A stretch of 23,148 nt of DNA from an uncultured Collinsella sp. (GCA_937989875.1 CALKBO010000046.1:1-23148); one strand, 5' to 3'; shown: positions 16,501 to 23,098, counted from the first letter of the stretch. Translations and numbers: made by a program. Notes: a model not told the origin generated them from the sequence alone.

Positions 16501-16869
16501 CGCGCGCTGCAGACCATGTGGCGCTCCAACCGCGGCAAAACCGGGGACGATTCCTTTAGCGCGAGCGATATCGACATCGCGCAGATGTGCCTTGCCATCG
16601 ATGCCCGCACGCCGGTCGACGAGCGCTCGGTGGAAAGCGGCCTGGGAATCTTCGAAGAGCTTGGTTTCTGTCGAGTTTCGGGGTTTGACGACACTCGTCG
16701 CATCGCGATGGCCGAAAACCCCGGCCGCGTGCAATTGAGCAGGTCAATTCGCTATTTGGAGGGCTTGCGCTCGCGCATGGAGTTTTCGGCTTTCCGGAGC
16801 TGGGCGCTCGATTCGTGCGCTTCTGATATGCTAGCCAAAGTTAACCGCCCGATCGTACCGCGGGCCTAG
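13582..16869 (+). CDS. recJ: RecJ exonuclease fused to a RecQ-like helicase
   Basis: This 1095-residue protein joins a 5'-3' single-strand exonuclease of the RecJ/DHH family to a superfamily 2 helicase. RecJ part: DFDVDG at 91-96, VTVDNG, DHH at 172-174, then the DHHA1 half (GSGRSVGKVN and RGGHAGAVG) and an OB-like segment to about residue 570. Helicase part: a Q-type motif (PHRAQVEAL), Walker A TGRGKS with K652, DEAH-box D752, TATAT, and QMSGRAGRDG from 929; this order and spacing is RecQ-like. The cysteine-rich RQC zinc motif of RecQ is not evident; a likely winged-helix tail ends the protein. Solo RecJ is usually 550-800 residues. The ATG at 13582 has GGGGGTGGG upstream; a GTG at 13537 would add 15 residues. 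Rel follows after 15 bases. Confidence 0.93.
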   Translation: MSSLKTTHRWAVAQQNPGLEKELSAGLGIPGLVARIMVAHGIGSIKEGQLFLTPSLDRDWADPLIIPGMSVVADRVERAIRNHEHIAVFGDFDVDGITSTCLLTEALRTFGADVTPFIPHRFDEGYGLSRAALDRVNELARPQLIVTVDNGIAAKEEVSYLESLGIDLVVTDHHEPSDQVPQGVPLTDPKLEDEGPSRELAGAGVALKLVQVLGERLGKPSYWRSLIEVAALGTVSDMMPLTPENRALVAEGIQQMRVTARPGYIALAALAKADLSSITADGLSFSLIPRLNAAGRMADPKLALDLLLARNPIEASALAAELEEINRQRREIEAELTRDAMAKVEETYDGGRAIVVGGEGWHEGVKGIVASRLTNRYHVPALLFSIEDGIARGSGRSVGKVNLFDAVERCSDLLIRRGGHAGAVGVTIEASKLDEFRRRLSAVLSEISAEDFEDIDEVAATVDLSELNIETIEQISRLEPFGQGNKVPLLAAEGVTMCDRAVVGKTGEHMRFVATDGAASVPAIMFRVPQIDKLINCDSAVDLVFEAVAEHWQGRVKPKLMIKDVLVRDTTLPSVDDPACELRRGVQPADSGLRLESRKRETLAQLSYTELTRSLIHSFIGSNQPHRAQVEALDALADHQSVLAVMGTGRGKSLIFHVHAAREAVLRGRASIFVYPLRALVADQAYHLSSTMAALGIGVGVLTGETVEAARDDVFAGLASGRTGIVLTTPEFLSIHRDRFARSGRIGFVVIDEAHHAGLAKGGDRSAYLDMPDILKALGDPVVMAATATATAPVVAELARMLPITRTVVDETVRENLQLEDDRDLASRENRLVSIVATGEKTVIYVNSRDQSVALAKTLRKRVPDCATHIAFYNAGLARSDRRRVEEAFRDGSLSCIVSTSAFGEGVNLPDIRHVVLYHMPFGAIEFNQMSGRAGRDGQPAVIHLLYSSRDARINERLLDCYAPERDELVTLYRALQTMWRSNRGKTGDDSFSASDIDIAQMCLAIDARTPVDERSVESGLGIFEELGFCRVSGFDDTRRIAMAENPGRVQLSRSIRYLEGLRSRMEFSAFRSWALDSCASDMLAKVNRPIVPRA

Positions 16870-16884
16870 GGGAAGGGGACCTCG

Positions 16885-19245
16885 ATGGATGCCGCAGCCC
16901 GTACCGCCCATGATTCCACCCTCCAGCCGTTTTCGGAGATGGAGCACTATAAGCATGCCGATGAGCTGCCGCCCGAGATTATGGCGGACAGCTACGACAA
17001 GCTGGAGCGCCTGTGCCTCAAATATATGAATGAGGACGACTTCTCTAAGGTGGAGCAGGCCTATTGCTTTGCCGCCGAGAAGCACTGCAACCAAAAGCGC
17101 CGCTCGGGTGAGATGTACATCAACCATCCCGTCGAGGTGGCCATCATTTTGGCCGACCTCAAGATGGACTGCGATGTGGTGTGCGCCGCGCTGCTGCACG
17201 ATACCGTCGAGGACACCGAGACCTCGCTCGCCGATGTTTCCGGCCTGTTTGGCGATACGGTGGCCGAGCTCGTCGATGGCGTGACCAAGCTCACCAACAT
17301 CGAAGTCGACAGCATGGACGAGAAGCAGGCGCTCACGCTGCGCAAGATGTTCCTCGCCATGTCCAAGGACATTCGCGTCATCATCGTTAAACTTGCCGAC
17401 CGTCTGCACAACATGCGAACGCTGGCAGCCCTGCGCGAGGATCGTCGCCTGTTTAAGGCTCGCGAGACCATGGACGTGTATGCGCCCCTGGCCGACCGTC
17501 TGGGCATGAGCTCCATTAAATGGGAGCTCGAGGACCTGTCCTTCTTCTACCTGGAGCCCGATGCCTACCAGCGTATCGCGCGCATGGTGGCTGAGTCACG
17601 CGAGGTTCGCGAGCGCTATCTGGCCGAGACCATCAAGACGCTCACCGACGAGCTCAACCGCATTGGCCTGGAGGGCTTCCAGATCAACGGCCGCTCCAAG
17701 CACTATTGGTCCATCTACCAAAAGATGAAGCGCAAGGGCAAGGAATTCTCCGAGATCTACGACCTGGTGGCACTGCGCGTCATCACGCATTCGGTGCGCG
17801 ATTGCTACTCCACGCTCGGCGCGGTGCATACGTTGTGGCACCCCATGCCCGGTCGCTTTAAAGACTATATCGCCATGCCCAAGGTCAATAACTACCAGTC
17901 GCTCCATACGACGGTTATCGGCCCCACGGCCCGCCCGCTCGAGATTCAGATTCGAACCTATGAGATGCATGAGCAGGCCGAGTACGGCATTGCCGCCCAC
18001 TGGCTCTATAAGAAGTCGGGCGGATCGTCTGCTTCCAAGACCAATGACGCCCAGCGTCTGGACGACCAGATTAACTGGCTCAAACATTCGCTCGATTGGG
18101 CGGCTTCTGACGAGATTACGGACGCCAAGGAATACCTGCACTCGCTGAAGGTCGATCTGTTCGACCAGGAGATCTTCGTCTTTACACCCAAGGGCGAGGT
18201 CATGGCGCTTCGTGCCGGCTCCACGCCGCTCGACTTTGCCTACGCCGTTCACACCGAGGTGGGCAACCACTGCGTCGGCGCTAAGATTAACGGTGCGGTG
18301 GCCCCGCTCACGCACGAGATCAAGACGGGCGACCGCGTTGAAATCCTGACCAACAAGAGTTCCAAGCCGTCGCGTGATTGGCTCAAGATCGTCAAGACAC
18401 CTTCGGCCAAGTCAAAGATTCGCCGTTACTTCGCCGCCGCGACCAAAGACGATGACGCCGCTGCCGGCCGCGATATACTGGCCAAGGACCTGCGCAAGCG
18501 CGGGTATGGCATCTCTACGCCGCGATCCACGCGTGCGCTCAACGCCGTGGCGGAGCAGTTTAACTACAAGCAGCTCGAGGACCTGTTTGCCGCCGTCGGC
18601 GCCGGCAAGGTTGCCCCGCGCGCTGTGGGTAACAAGGTCGAGCAAATCTTGGACCCCAAGCCCGAGGAACAGGTCACCAAGGCCGAGGCTATCGCCGAGG
18701 TTGTCAAGCAGCCTGCCCGCGGCTCCAACCGCAAGCCGCAAAAGCGCGGCAAGAGCGCCAGCAACGGCATTATCGTCAAGGGCGAGAGCAACAGCGGACT
18801 GCTGGTCCGTCTGGCGCATTGCTGCAATCCGGTGACGGGCGACGATATCGTCGGCTTCATCACGCGCGGCCGCGGCGTTTCGGTGCATCGCGCCAACTGC
18901 CCCAACGTCAAGGGTCTTATGGAGCATCCCGAGCGCATGATCGAAGTGGAGTGGGACGGCGCTGCCGACACCCTCTTCCAGGTCGAGATCGTGGTCGAGT
19001 GCCTGGACCGCATGGGTCTGCTCAAGGATGTCACCATTGCCATTGGCGATGCGGGCGGCAATATCCTTTCTGCCGCCACCTCGACCAACCGCGAGGGTAT
19101 TGCAACCCTGCGCTTTATGGTCGAGATCTCGGACGCGAGTGGCCTGGATCCGCTGCTGGCCTCTATCAGCAGCGTTGACTCGGTCTACGACGCGCGCCGC
19201 CTGATGCCCGGCGAGGGTGGAGCCCAACTTAAGCGCCGCGTTTAG
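16885..19245 (+). CDS. rel: Bifunctional (p)ppGpp synthetase/hydrolase Rel
   Basis: This 786-residue enzyme makes and degrades the stringent-response alarmone (p)ppGpp, associating with stalled ribosomes. The N-terminal HD hydrolase domain retains LLHDTVEDT (H105, D106). The synthetase domain has GRSKHYWSIYQKM (R270, K272), EIYDLVALRVI, and RFKD at 324-327. The RxKD form marks bifunctional Rel/SpoT enzymes, against ExDD in synthetase-only RelA. The TGS domain begins near 422 (IFVFTPKGEVM). The zinc-finger region keeps C646, C647 and C672, and a C-terminal ACT domain ends the protein. All domains are complete, so both activities are expected. The start has GGGGAAGGGGA before it, and the 15-base gap from recJQ indicates co-transcription. 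Confidence 0.97.
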   Translation: MDAAARTAHDSTLQPFSEMEHYKHADELPPEIMADSYDKLERLCLKYMNEDDFSKVEQAYCFAAEKHCNQKRRSGEMYINHPVEVAIILADLKMDCDVVCAALLHDTVEDTETSLADVSGLFGDTVAELVDGVTKLTNIEVDSMDEKQALTLRKMFLAMSKDIRVIIVKLADRLHNMRTLAALREDRRLFKARETMDVYAPLADRLGMSSIKWELEDLSFFYLEPDAYQRIARMVAESREVRERYLAETIKTLTDELNRIGLEGFQINGRSKHYWSIYQKMKRKGKEFSEIYDLVALRVITHSVRDCYSTLGAVHTLWHPMPGRFKDYIAMPKVNNYQSLHTTVIGPTARPLEIQIRTYEMHEQAEYGIAAHWLYKKSGGSSASKTNDAQRLDDQINWLKHSLDWAASDEITDAKEYLHSLKVDLFDQEIFVFTPKGEVMALRAGSTPLDFAYAVHTEVGNHCVGAKINGAVAPLTHEIKTGDRVEILTNKSSKPSRDWLKIVKTPSAKSKIRRYFAAATKDDDAAAGRDILAKDLRKRGYGISTPRSTRALNAVAEQFNYKQLEDLFAAVGAGKVAPRAVGNKVEQILDPKPEEQVTKAEAIAEVVKQPARGSNRKPQKRGKSASNGIIVKGESNSGLLVRLAHCCNPVTGDDIVGFITRGRGVSVHRANCPNVKGLMEHPERMIEVEWDGAADTLFQVEIVVECLDRMGLLKDVTIAIGDAGGNILSAATSTNREGIATLRFMVEISDASGLDPLLASISSVDSVYDARRLMPGEGGAQLKRRV

Positions 19246-19281
19246 TCGCGACGAACGTGCCACATTATCGATATTCGCTAC

Positions 19282-19309
19282 ACTCGAGGCATCGTTTGAT
19301 GCCTCGAGT
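19282..19309. promoter_or_regulatory. 12-bp perfect palindrome between rel and the MBL gene
   Basis: ACTCGAGGCATC (19282-19293) and its exact complement (19298-19309) flank a GTTT loop. What follows is TCTATAGAG, not a T-tract, so it is at best a weak terminator. It ends six bases before the purine-rich ribosome site of the MBL gene. A TACACT -10-like box at 19278-19283 abuts it, so it may be an operator or a leader hairpin. Confidence 0.5.
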
Positions 19310-19329
19310 TCTATAGAGAGGAGAGGGAC

Positions 19330-20013
19330 ATGAGTGCTGTGTCCTTGGATGTAACTCCCAAGGGAACGGTCGAGATCGAGACACTCGTAAACGGTCCCAT
19401 TCAGACCAATAGCTATGCTGTTATTTCGGACAATGAGTGCGTGATTGTCGACCCCGCATGGGAAGGCGAGCGCCTGGTGGAGCATATTCGAGCCAAGCAT
19501 CCCGGCGTACGCATGCTTGGCGCCGTATGCACTCATGGCCATGCCGATCATGTTGGTGGTGTTGCCGGCGTGCGAACCACCGTTGGCGAGGGTTGTCAGT
19601 ATGAGCTGTGTGCTAAGGATGTGGCGGTGCCGCATGCGAACATCGAGGAACAGCGAGCTATGTGGGGCATTGAGACGCCCGACCCTGGGGAGCCGACGCG
19701 CCTGCTCGCCGAGGGCGATACTCTCGAGGTGGGCGATATCTGCCTGCAGGTGATCGAGGCACCAGGGCATACGCCGGGCGGAATCGTCTTGTTTGCCGCC
19801 ACCGAGCAGGGGAACATTGCCTTTGTGGGCGACACCCTGTTTCCGGGTGGGCACGGCCGCACCGATCTTTCTGGAGGAGACGAGGCGGCGATTCTGCGCT
19901 CGCTCTCCAAGCTCGCCCGGCTTCTCCCGCCCGATACCGTTTGCCTAACCGGCCATGGCGATTCGACCACCATGGCACGCGAGCTCATGCAGAACCCTTT
20001 CATGCAGGTGTAG
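19330..20013 (+). CDS. MBL-fold metallo-hydrolase, glyoxalase II-like
   Basis: This 227-residue cytoplasmic hydrolase has the metallo-beta-lactamase fold and a complete di-metal site: THGHADH (H69, H71, D73, H74), H147 in PGHTPGG, D168 in GDTLF, and H209 in TGHG. The N-terminus (NGPIQTNSYAVI) and FPGGHGRTDL region are typical of the small glyoxalase II-like (hydroxyacylglutathione hydrolase-like) subfamily, which in glutathione-poor Gram-positive bacteria has no settled substrate. The start follows GAGGAGAGGG. The gene lies 84 bases after rel, a position where MBL genes also occur in Firmicute recJ-rel regions, so partial co-transcription is likely. The substrate is unknown. Confidence 0.88.
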   Translation: MSAVSLDVTPKGTVEIETLVNGPIQTNSYAVISDNECVIVDPAWEGERLVEHIRAKHPGVRMLGAVCTHGHADHVGGVAGVRTTVGEGCQYELCAKDVAVPHANIEEQRAMWGIETPDPGEPTRLLAEGDTLEVGDICLQVIEAPGHTPGGIVLFAATEQGNIAFVGDTLFPGGHGRTDLSGGDEAAILRSLSKLARLLPPDTVCLTGHGDSTTMARELMQNPFMQV

Positions 20014-20048
20014 CTTAATAGTCGGCTTTTTGAAGCACGAGAAGCGTC

Positions 20049-20143
20049 CAAACGTCAAGCTATTTTTCCCCAACGGGTCAATTTCGTAGGGCAAACGGTC
20101 AAAAAAGTCTGTTTGGACGATATTCGTGAACAAACGAACGTTT
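20049..20143 (+). promoter_or_regulatory. Repeated CAAACG-type sites upstream of fba
   Basis: Three direct repeats lie at 20049-20058 (CAAACGTCAA), 20071-20081 (CAACGGGTCAA) and 20092-20102 (CAAACGGTCAA), stepped 21-23 bases, about two helical turns. A fourth CAAACG at 20131 is part of a 12-bp palindrome, AAACGAACGTTT (20132-20143), that overlaps the expected -35 region of the fba promoter. This looks like a regulator array for a glycolytic gene; the regulator is unknown. Confidence 0.5.
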
Positions 20144-20159
20144 ATGCTCGGGTGCGCCG

Positions 20160-20168
20160 TGGTAAAAT
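20160..20168 (+). promoter_or_regulatory. fba: Extended -10 promoter element of fba
   Basis: TGGTAAAAT is an extended -10 (TGn plus TAAAAT) and places the transcript start about 35 bases before the fba start codon. The -35 position (about 20140-20145, GTTTAT) is weak, which suits an extended -10 promoter or an activator. Confidence 0.65.
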
Positions 20169-20208
20169 CACAGGCGTTATCGGAGCAACCTTACAGGAGG
20201 TTTCTTTT

Positions 20209-21075
20209 ATGCTCGTCAACGCAGCAGACATGCTCAAGAAGGCCGAGGCCGGCAAGTACGGTCTCGGTGCCTTCAACACCAACAACCTCGAGTGGACCCT
20301 GGCTATTCTCCAGGCCGCCGAGGAGGCCAAGTCTCCGCTGATCCTTCAGTGCACCGCTGGTGCCGCTAAGTGGATGGGCGGTTTCAAGGTCTGCGCCGAC
20401 ATGGTCAAGGCTGCCGTCGAGGCCACGGGTGTTACCGTTCCCGTCGCCCTTCACCTCGATCACGGTTCTTACGAGGACTGCTTCAAGTGCATCGAGGCCG
20501 GCTTCACGTCCATCATGTATGACGGCTCTCACGAGGAGACCTTCCAGCTTAACCTCGACCGCACCAAGGAGCTCGTTGAGCTTGCCCACTCCAAGGGCAT
20601 GTCCATCGAGGCCGAGGTCGGCGGCATCGGCGGCACCGAGGACGGCGTGACCTCCAGCGGCGAGCTCGCTGATCCTGCTGAGTGCAAGCAGATTGCTGAC
20701 CTGGGCGTTGACTTCCTCGCTTGCGGTATCGGCAACATCCACGGCGTGTACCCTGCCGACTGGGCTGGCCTTTCCTTCGAGCGCCTGGGCGAGATCAAGG
20801 CTCAGACCGGCGACCTGCCCCTCGTCCTGCACGGTGGCACCGGCATCCCCGAGGATCAGATCAAGAAGGCCATCTCCCTGGGCATCTCCAAGATCAACGT
20901 CAACACCGATCTGCAGCTCGTCTTCGCCAAGGGCGTTCGCGAGTACATCGAGGCCGGCAAGGATCAGCAGGGCAAGGGCTTTGACCCCCGCAAGCTCCTC
21001 AAGCCTGGTCGCGACAACATCGTTGCCCGCACCAAGGAGCTCATGGAGGAGTTTGGCTCCGTCAACAAGGCGTAA
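20209..21075 (+). CDS. fba: Class II fructose-1,6-bisphosphate aldolase
   Basis: This 288-residue zinc enzyme cleaves fructose-1,6-bisphosphate to dihydroxyacetone phosphate and glyceraldehyde-3-phosphate in glycolysis and runs in reverse in gluconeogenesis. HLDHG supplies catalytic D84 and zinc ligand H85; further zinc ligands are H178 (GNIHGVY) and H208 (LHGGTG). INVNTDLQ near the end is the phosphate-binding segment. The length fits the shorter bacterial class II group. The start has an ideal AGGAGG eight bases upstream; the open frame extends 32 codons further but those lie in the promoter. Codon use is strikingly uniform (CTC, AAG, GGC, ATC), as for a very highly expressed gene. It is monocistronic, with its own promoter and a long palindrome after it. 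Tagatose-bisphosphate activity cannot be excluded. Confidence 0.95.
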   Translation: MLVNAADMLKKAEAGKYGLGAFNTNNLEWTLAILQAAEEAKSPLILQCTAGAAKWMGGFKVCADMVKAAVEATGVTVPVALHLDHGSYEDCFKCIEAGFTSIMYDGSHEETFQLNLDRTKELVELAHSKGMSIEAEVGGIGGTEDGVTSSGELADPAECKQIADLGVDFLACGIGNIHGVYPADWAGLSFERLGEIKAQTGDLPLVLHGGTGIPEDQIKKAISLGISKINVNTDLQLVFAKGVREYIEAGKDQQGKGFDPRKLLKPGRDNIVARTKELMEEFGSVNKA

Positions 21076-21095
21076 GCGTCGCTAAACTTCCCGCC

Positions 21096-21194
21096 GGAAG
21101 CCCCGTCTCCCTACACTGTTTCCTTTGCGCTCACCTGGCTTCGCCAGAAGTCGCGCCAAGGAAACAGTTCCGGGGGACGGGGCTTCCTTCGTTT
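21096..21194 (+). terminator. 92-bp long palindrome after fba, probable terminator
   Basis: A 35-base left arm (21096-21130) and 35-base right arm (21153-21187) are inverted copies with about five mismatches. The ends GGAAGCCCCGTC/GACGGGGCTTCC and the middle ACTGTTTCCTT/AAGGAAACAGT are perfect. The loop itself contains CTGGC-TTC-GCCAG. TTCGTTT follows, a modest T-rich tail. It likely ends fba transcription, but it is far larger than an ordinary terminator and may be a repeat element. Confidence 0.6.
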
Positions 21195-21262
21195 AACGCC
21201 GCAGGGTTACTGGGCTGAATTCTTTTTTTGACTACCGTTCGGCGGTGTTGATGGCTCCCTTG

Positions 21263-21291
21263 TTGGGGCTTTCTTTTTATCTCGCTACAAT
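21263..21291 (+). promoter_or_regulatory. Promoter of the transglutaminase-like gene
   Basis: TTGGGG (21263-21268) and TACAAT (21286-21291) are separated by exactly 17 bases. Transcription would start near 21298, which excludes the in-frame starts at 21245, 21251 and 21290 and supports the ATG at 21326. Confidence 0.6.
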
Positions 21292-21325
21292 GGACTTCAA
21301 GCGTTCTAATGACTTGGAGTTTGGT

Positions 21326-22759
21326 ATGGCTGTTGTTAATGTGTTGCCTTCGGATGGGAAGGTTATTGACGAGGGTCCTGTTGGTTGCTCTGTTGATGTT
21401 TGCTGCGATGACTTTCGCCATCTCGATATTGGGCTACCGCCTGAGATTCTTCGTCTTAAGGATGCCGGGTATTTGACGCAGGCTGTTGCCGCCTGCGATC
21501 GCCTTTTGGAGCAGAACCCTGAGCCTTCGCTGGCTGCCTGCGTTCGTGCCGAGCGGTATCGCATGCTTGAGACGCCGCTTCATTTTTCGGTGTCGCGCGA
21601 TCGAGCTATTGCGATGATCCGCGAGGAGTGGCCTGGGTTTACCGAGGAGCAGTTTGACGATCTGATTGACCGTAAGCGTATTGACTGGCGCTTTATCGAT
21701 GGCGAGCTGTTCGTTCTCGACAACTTCCTCGATTCGCTTCGCGTATATCCCAAAGAGGTTCCCGGCATGCGTCCCGATCCTACGGACGGAATTGCACTGC
21801 GCAACGAGATGCTCAAGGAGATGGAGTCACAAAACGGATTGACTCGCGTTATTACGCTTAAGGCGTCCTTGTCTGTCCCCGGCGCTCTAGAGGGGGAGAC
21901 CGTTCGCGCTTGGCTTCCCGTAGCCGCCACCTGCCGCCAACAGTCTCAGGTCGAGATTCTCGACATGACGCCGGAGGGTGCTGTTGCTCCCGCGAACGCT
22001 TCGGCGCGTACCGCCTCGTGGTCTTCTTCGAGTGAGCGCTCATTCTCGGTGACTTATCGCTATCAAATCAATGCCGCTTATCGCGATATTTATGGGGGTG
22101 CGCTTCCGTCGCATCCGTGTATGGACGCGCCGTTGCCCGAAGATATTTCTGAGGACCGTCCGCACATTGCATTCACGCCGTATCTGCAGCAGCTGACGGC
22201 CGGTGTTGTTGACGGACTCGAGGATCCGCTCGATCGCGCTCGTGCTATCTATGATTATCTGACGCAACATATCGACTATCGCTATCAGCCGCCGTACTTG
22301 CTTTTGGGATCTATTGCCGATGACTGCGCGCATTCGCTCCGCGGCGATTGCGGAGTTATGGCGCTCACGTTTATCACCATGTGCCGTATCGCGGGCGTGC
22401 CTGCCCGTTGGCAGAGCGGCCTGTACGTTGCGCCCGATTCGGTGGGGTCGCACGACTGGGCAGAGTTCTATACGCCGCAGACCGGTTGGCTCAACGCCGA
22501 CGTGTCATTTGGATCTTCTGCTCGCAGGATGGGGGAGGAGTGGCGCCGCCGTCACTACTTTGGCAATCTCGACCCGTGGCGTATGGTGGCCAACAATCGA
22601 TTCCAGGCAGAGTTTGAGCCCTCTTTCGACGGCATGCGCGAGGACCCTTACGATAACCAGATGGGTGAGGCTTCGGTCGACGGTCGCGGATGCCGTCAGC
22701 GCGAGATGCTCCGCACAGTCGAACTCATCGAAATGCTCGAAGTTCCATTTTCGGACTAA
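21326..22759 (+). CDS. Transglutaminase-like domain protein
   Basis: This 477-residue protein carries a transglutaminase-like (papain-fold) domain in its C-terminal half with a complete catalytic triad: C342 in RGDCGVMA, H376 in SHDWAEFY and D392 in LNADVSFG. A beta-rich segment before it (about 170-260) resembles the N-terminal domain common in this family, and the first 150 residues are mostly helical and unrecognised. There is no signal peptide or membrane segment, so it should act in the cytoplasm. Bacterial members are often peptidases or amidases rather than cross-linkers; the substrate is unknown. The start is chosen from the promoter position and GGAG six bases upstream. The first codons are rich in T-ending forms (GTT, GCT, CTT), unlike fba beside it. 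Confidence 0.82.
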   Translation: MAVVNVLPSDGKVIDEGPVGCSVDVCCDDFRHLDIGLPPEILRLKDAGYLTQAVAACDRLLEQNPEPSLAACVRAERYRMLETPLHFSVSRDRAIAMIREEWPGFTEEQFDDLIDRKRIDWRFIDGELFVLDNFLDSLRVYPKEVPGMRPDPTDGIALRNEMLKEMESQNGLTRVITLKASLSVPGALEGETVRAWLPVAATCRQQSQVEILDMTPEGAVAPANASARTASWSSSSERSFSVTYRYQINAAYRDIYGGALPSHPCMDAPLPEDISEDRPHIAFTPYLQQLTAGVVDGLEDPLDRARAIYDYLTQHIDYRYQPPYLLLGSIADDCAHSLRGDCGVMALTFITMCRIAGVPARWQSGLYVAPDSVGSHDWAEFYTPQTGWLNADVSFGSSARRMGEEWRRRHYFGNLDPWRMVANNRFQAEFEPSFDGMREDPYDNQMGEASVDGRGCRQREMLRTVELIEMLEVPFSD

Positions 22760-22780
22760 TCGGTAGAAAGCTGTGATAAA
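22752..22780 (+). promoter_or_regulatory. Probable tRNA-Leu promoter
   Basis: CGGACT (22752-22757) and GATAAA (22775-22780) are 17 bases apart and lie about 19 bases upstream of the tRNA. The -35 overlaps the stop codon of the transglutaminase-like gene. Both hexamers are partial matches. Confidence 0.45.
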
Positions 22781-22798
22781 CTAACTCACGCATTACGT

Positions 22799-22885
22799 GC
22801 CCGAGTGGCGGAATTGGCAGACGCAGTGGACTCAAAATCCACCGTTGGCAACAACGTGCGAGTTCGAGTCTCGCCTCGGGCACCA
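22799..22885 (+). tRNA. tRNA-Leu (CAA anticodon)
   Basis: The acceptor stem GCCCGAG (22799-22805) pairs with CTCGGGC (22875-22881), followed by A and an encoded CCA (22883-22885). The anticodon stem is GTGGA/TCCAC with loop CTCAAAA, giving anticodon CAA (22833-22835), which reads UUG. A long variable arm (CGTTGGCAACAACG) and the GTTCGAGTC T-loop region confirm a class II leucine tRNA. Its 3' end is repeated downstream. Confidence 0.97.
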
Positions 22886-22914
22886 TACATGCAAGTGAGC
22901 GTTCAAGGGGGTTG
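22863..22914 (+). repeat. Direct repeat copy 1: tRNA-Leu 3' end and flank (att-like)
   Basis: These 52 bases run from the tRNA T-loop (TTCGAGTC) through CCA and 29 bases of 3' flank. They recur at 23047-23098 with one difference (G at 22899, A at 23083). A tRNA 3' half is the usual core of an integrase attachment site. Confidence 0.8.
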
Positions 22915-22927
22915 CGGCCCCCTTTTT
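22905..22927 (+). terminator. Terminator after tRNA-Leu
   Basis: AAGGGGG (22905-22911) pairs with CCCCCTT (22918-22924) around TTGCGG, and the T-run continues to 22927. It lies 20 bases after the tRNA and should end its transcript. Confidence 0.8.
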
Positions 22928-22962
22928 CGTGCCGAACTCGCGTGAGCGCGCGAAGCGTTAAG

Positions 22963-22985
22963 CAAACAGGCCTGCGGCCTGTTTG
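22963..22985. repeat. 10-bp perfect hairpin between the direct repeats
   Basis: CAAACAGGCC (22963-22972) and GGCCTGTTTG (22976-22985) flank a TGC loop. Further GC-rich inverted repeats follow (GCGGCG/CGCCGC near 22988-23010, GAAGCCC/GGGCTTC near 23018-23031). The 132-base spacer between the two direct repeat copies is thus almost wholly palindromic and has no credible gene. Confidence 0.6.
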
Positions 22986-23046
22986 TAGCGGCGCGTGGCG
23001 AGGGCGCCGCGCGTCCGAAGCCCGGGGCTTCGCGAAGCGAAGGCCC

Positions 23047-23098
23047 TTCGAGTCTCGCCTCGGGCACCATACATGCAAGTGAACGTTCAAGGGGGTTG
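23047..23098 (+). repeat. Direct repeat copy 2: displaced tRNA-Leu 3' fragment
   Basis: This is a 52-base copy of 22863-22914. It contains only the last 23 bases of the tRNA (T-loop to CCA) plus flank, with no D-arm or anticodon arm before it, so it is not a second tRNA gene. The terminator of copy 1 is lost because the sequence diverges right after GGGGGTTG. The last 50 bases of the window show nothing recognisable. Confidence 0.75.

Noticed and set aside
18412..19854. 480-residue minus-strand frame across the end of rel and the MBL gene
   Set aside because: It overlaps two clear plus-strand genes and the palindrome between them; no family features.
23047..23098. Second tRNA-Leu gene
   Set aside because: Only the last 23 tRNA bases are present; D, anticodon and variable arms are missing.
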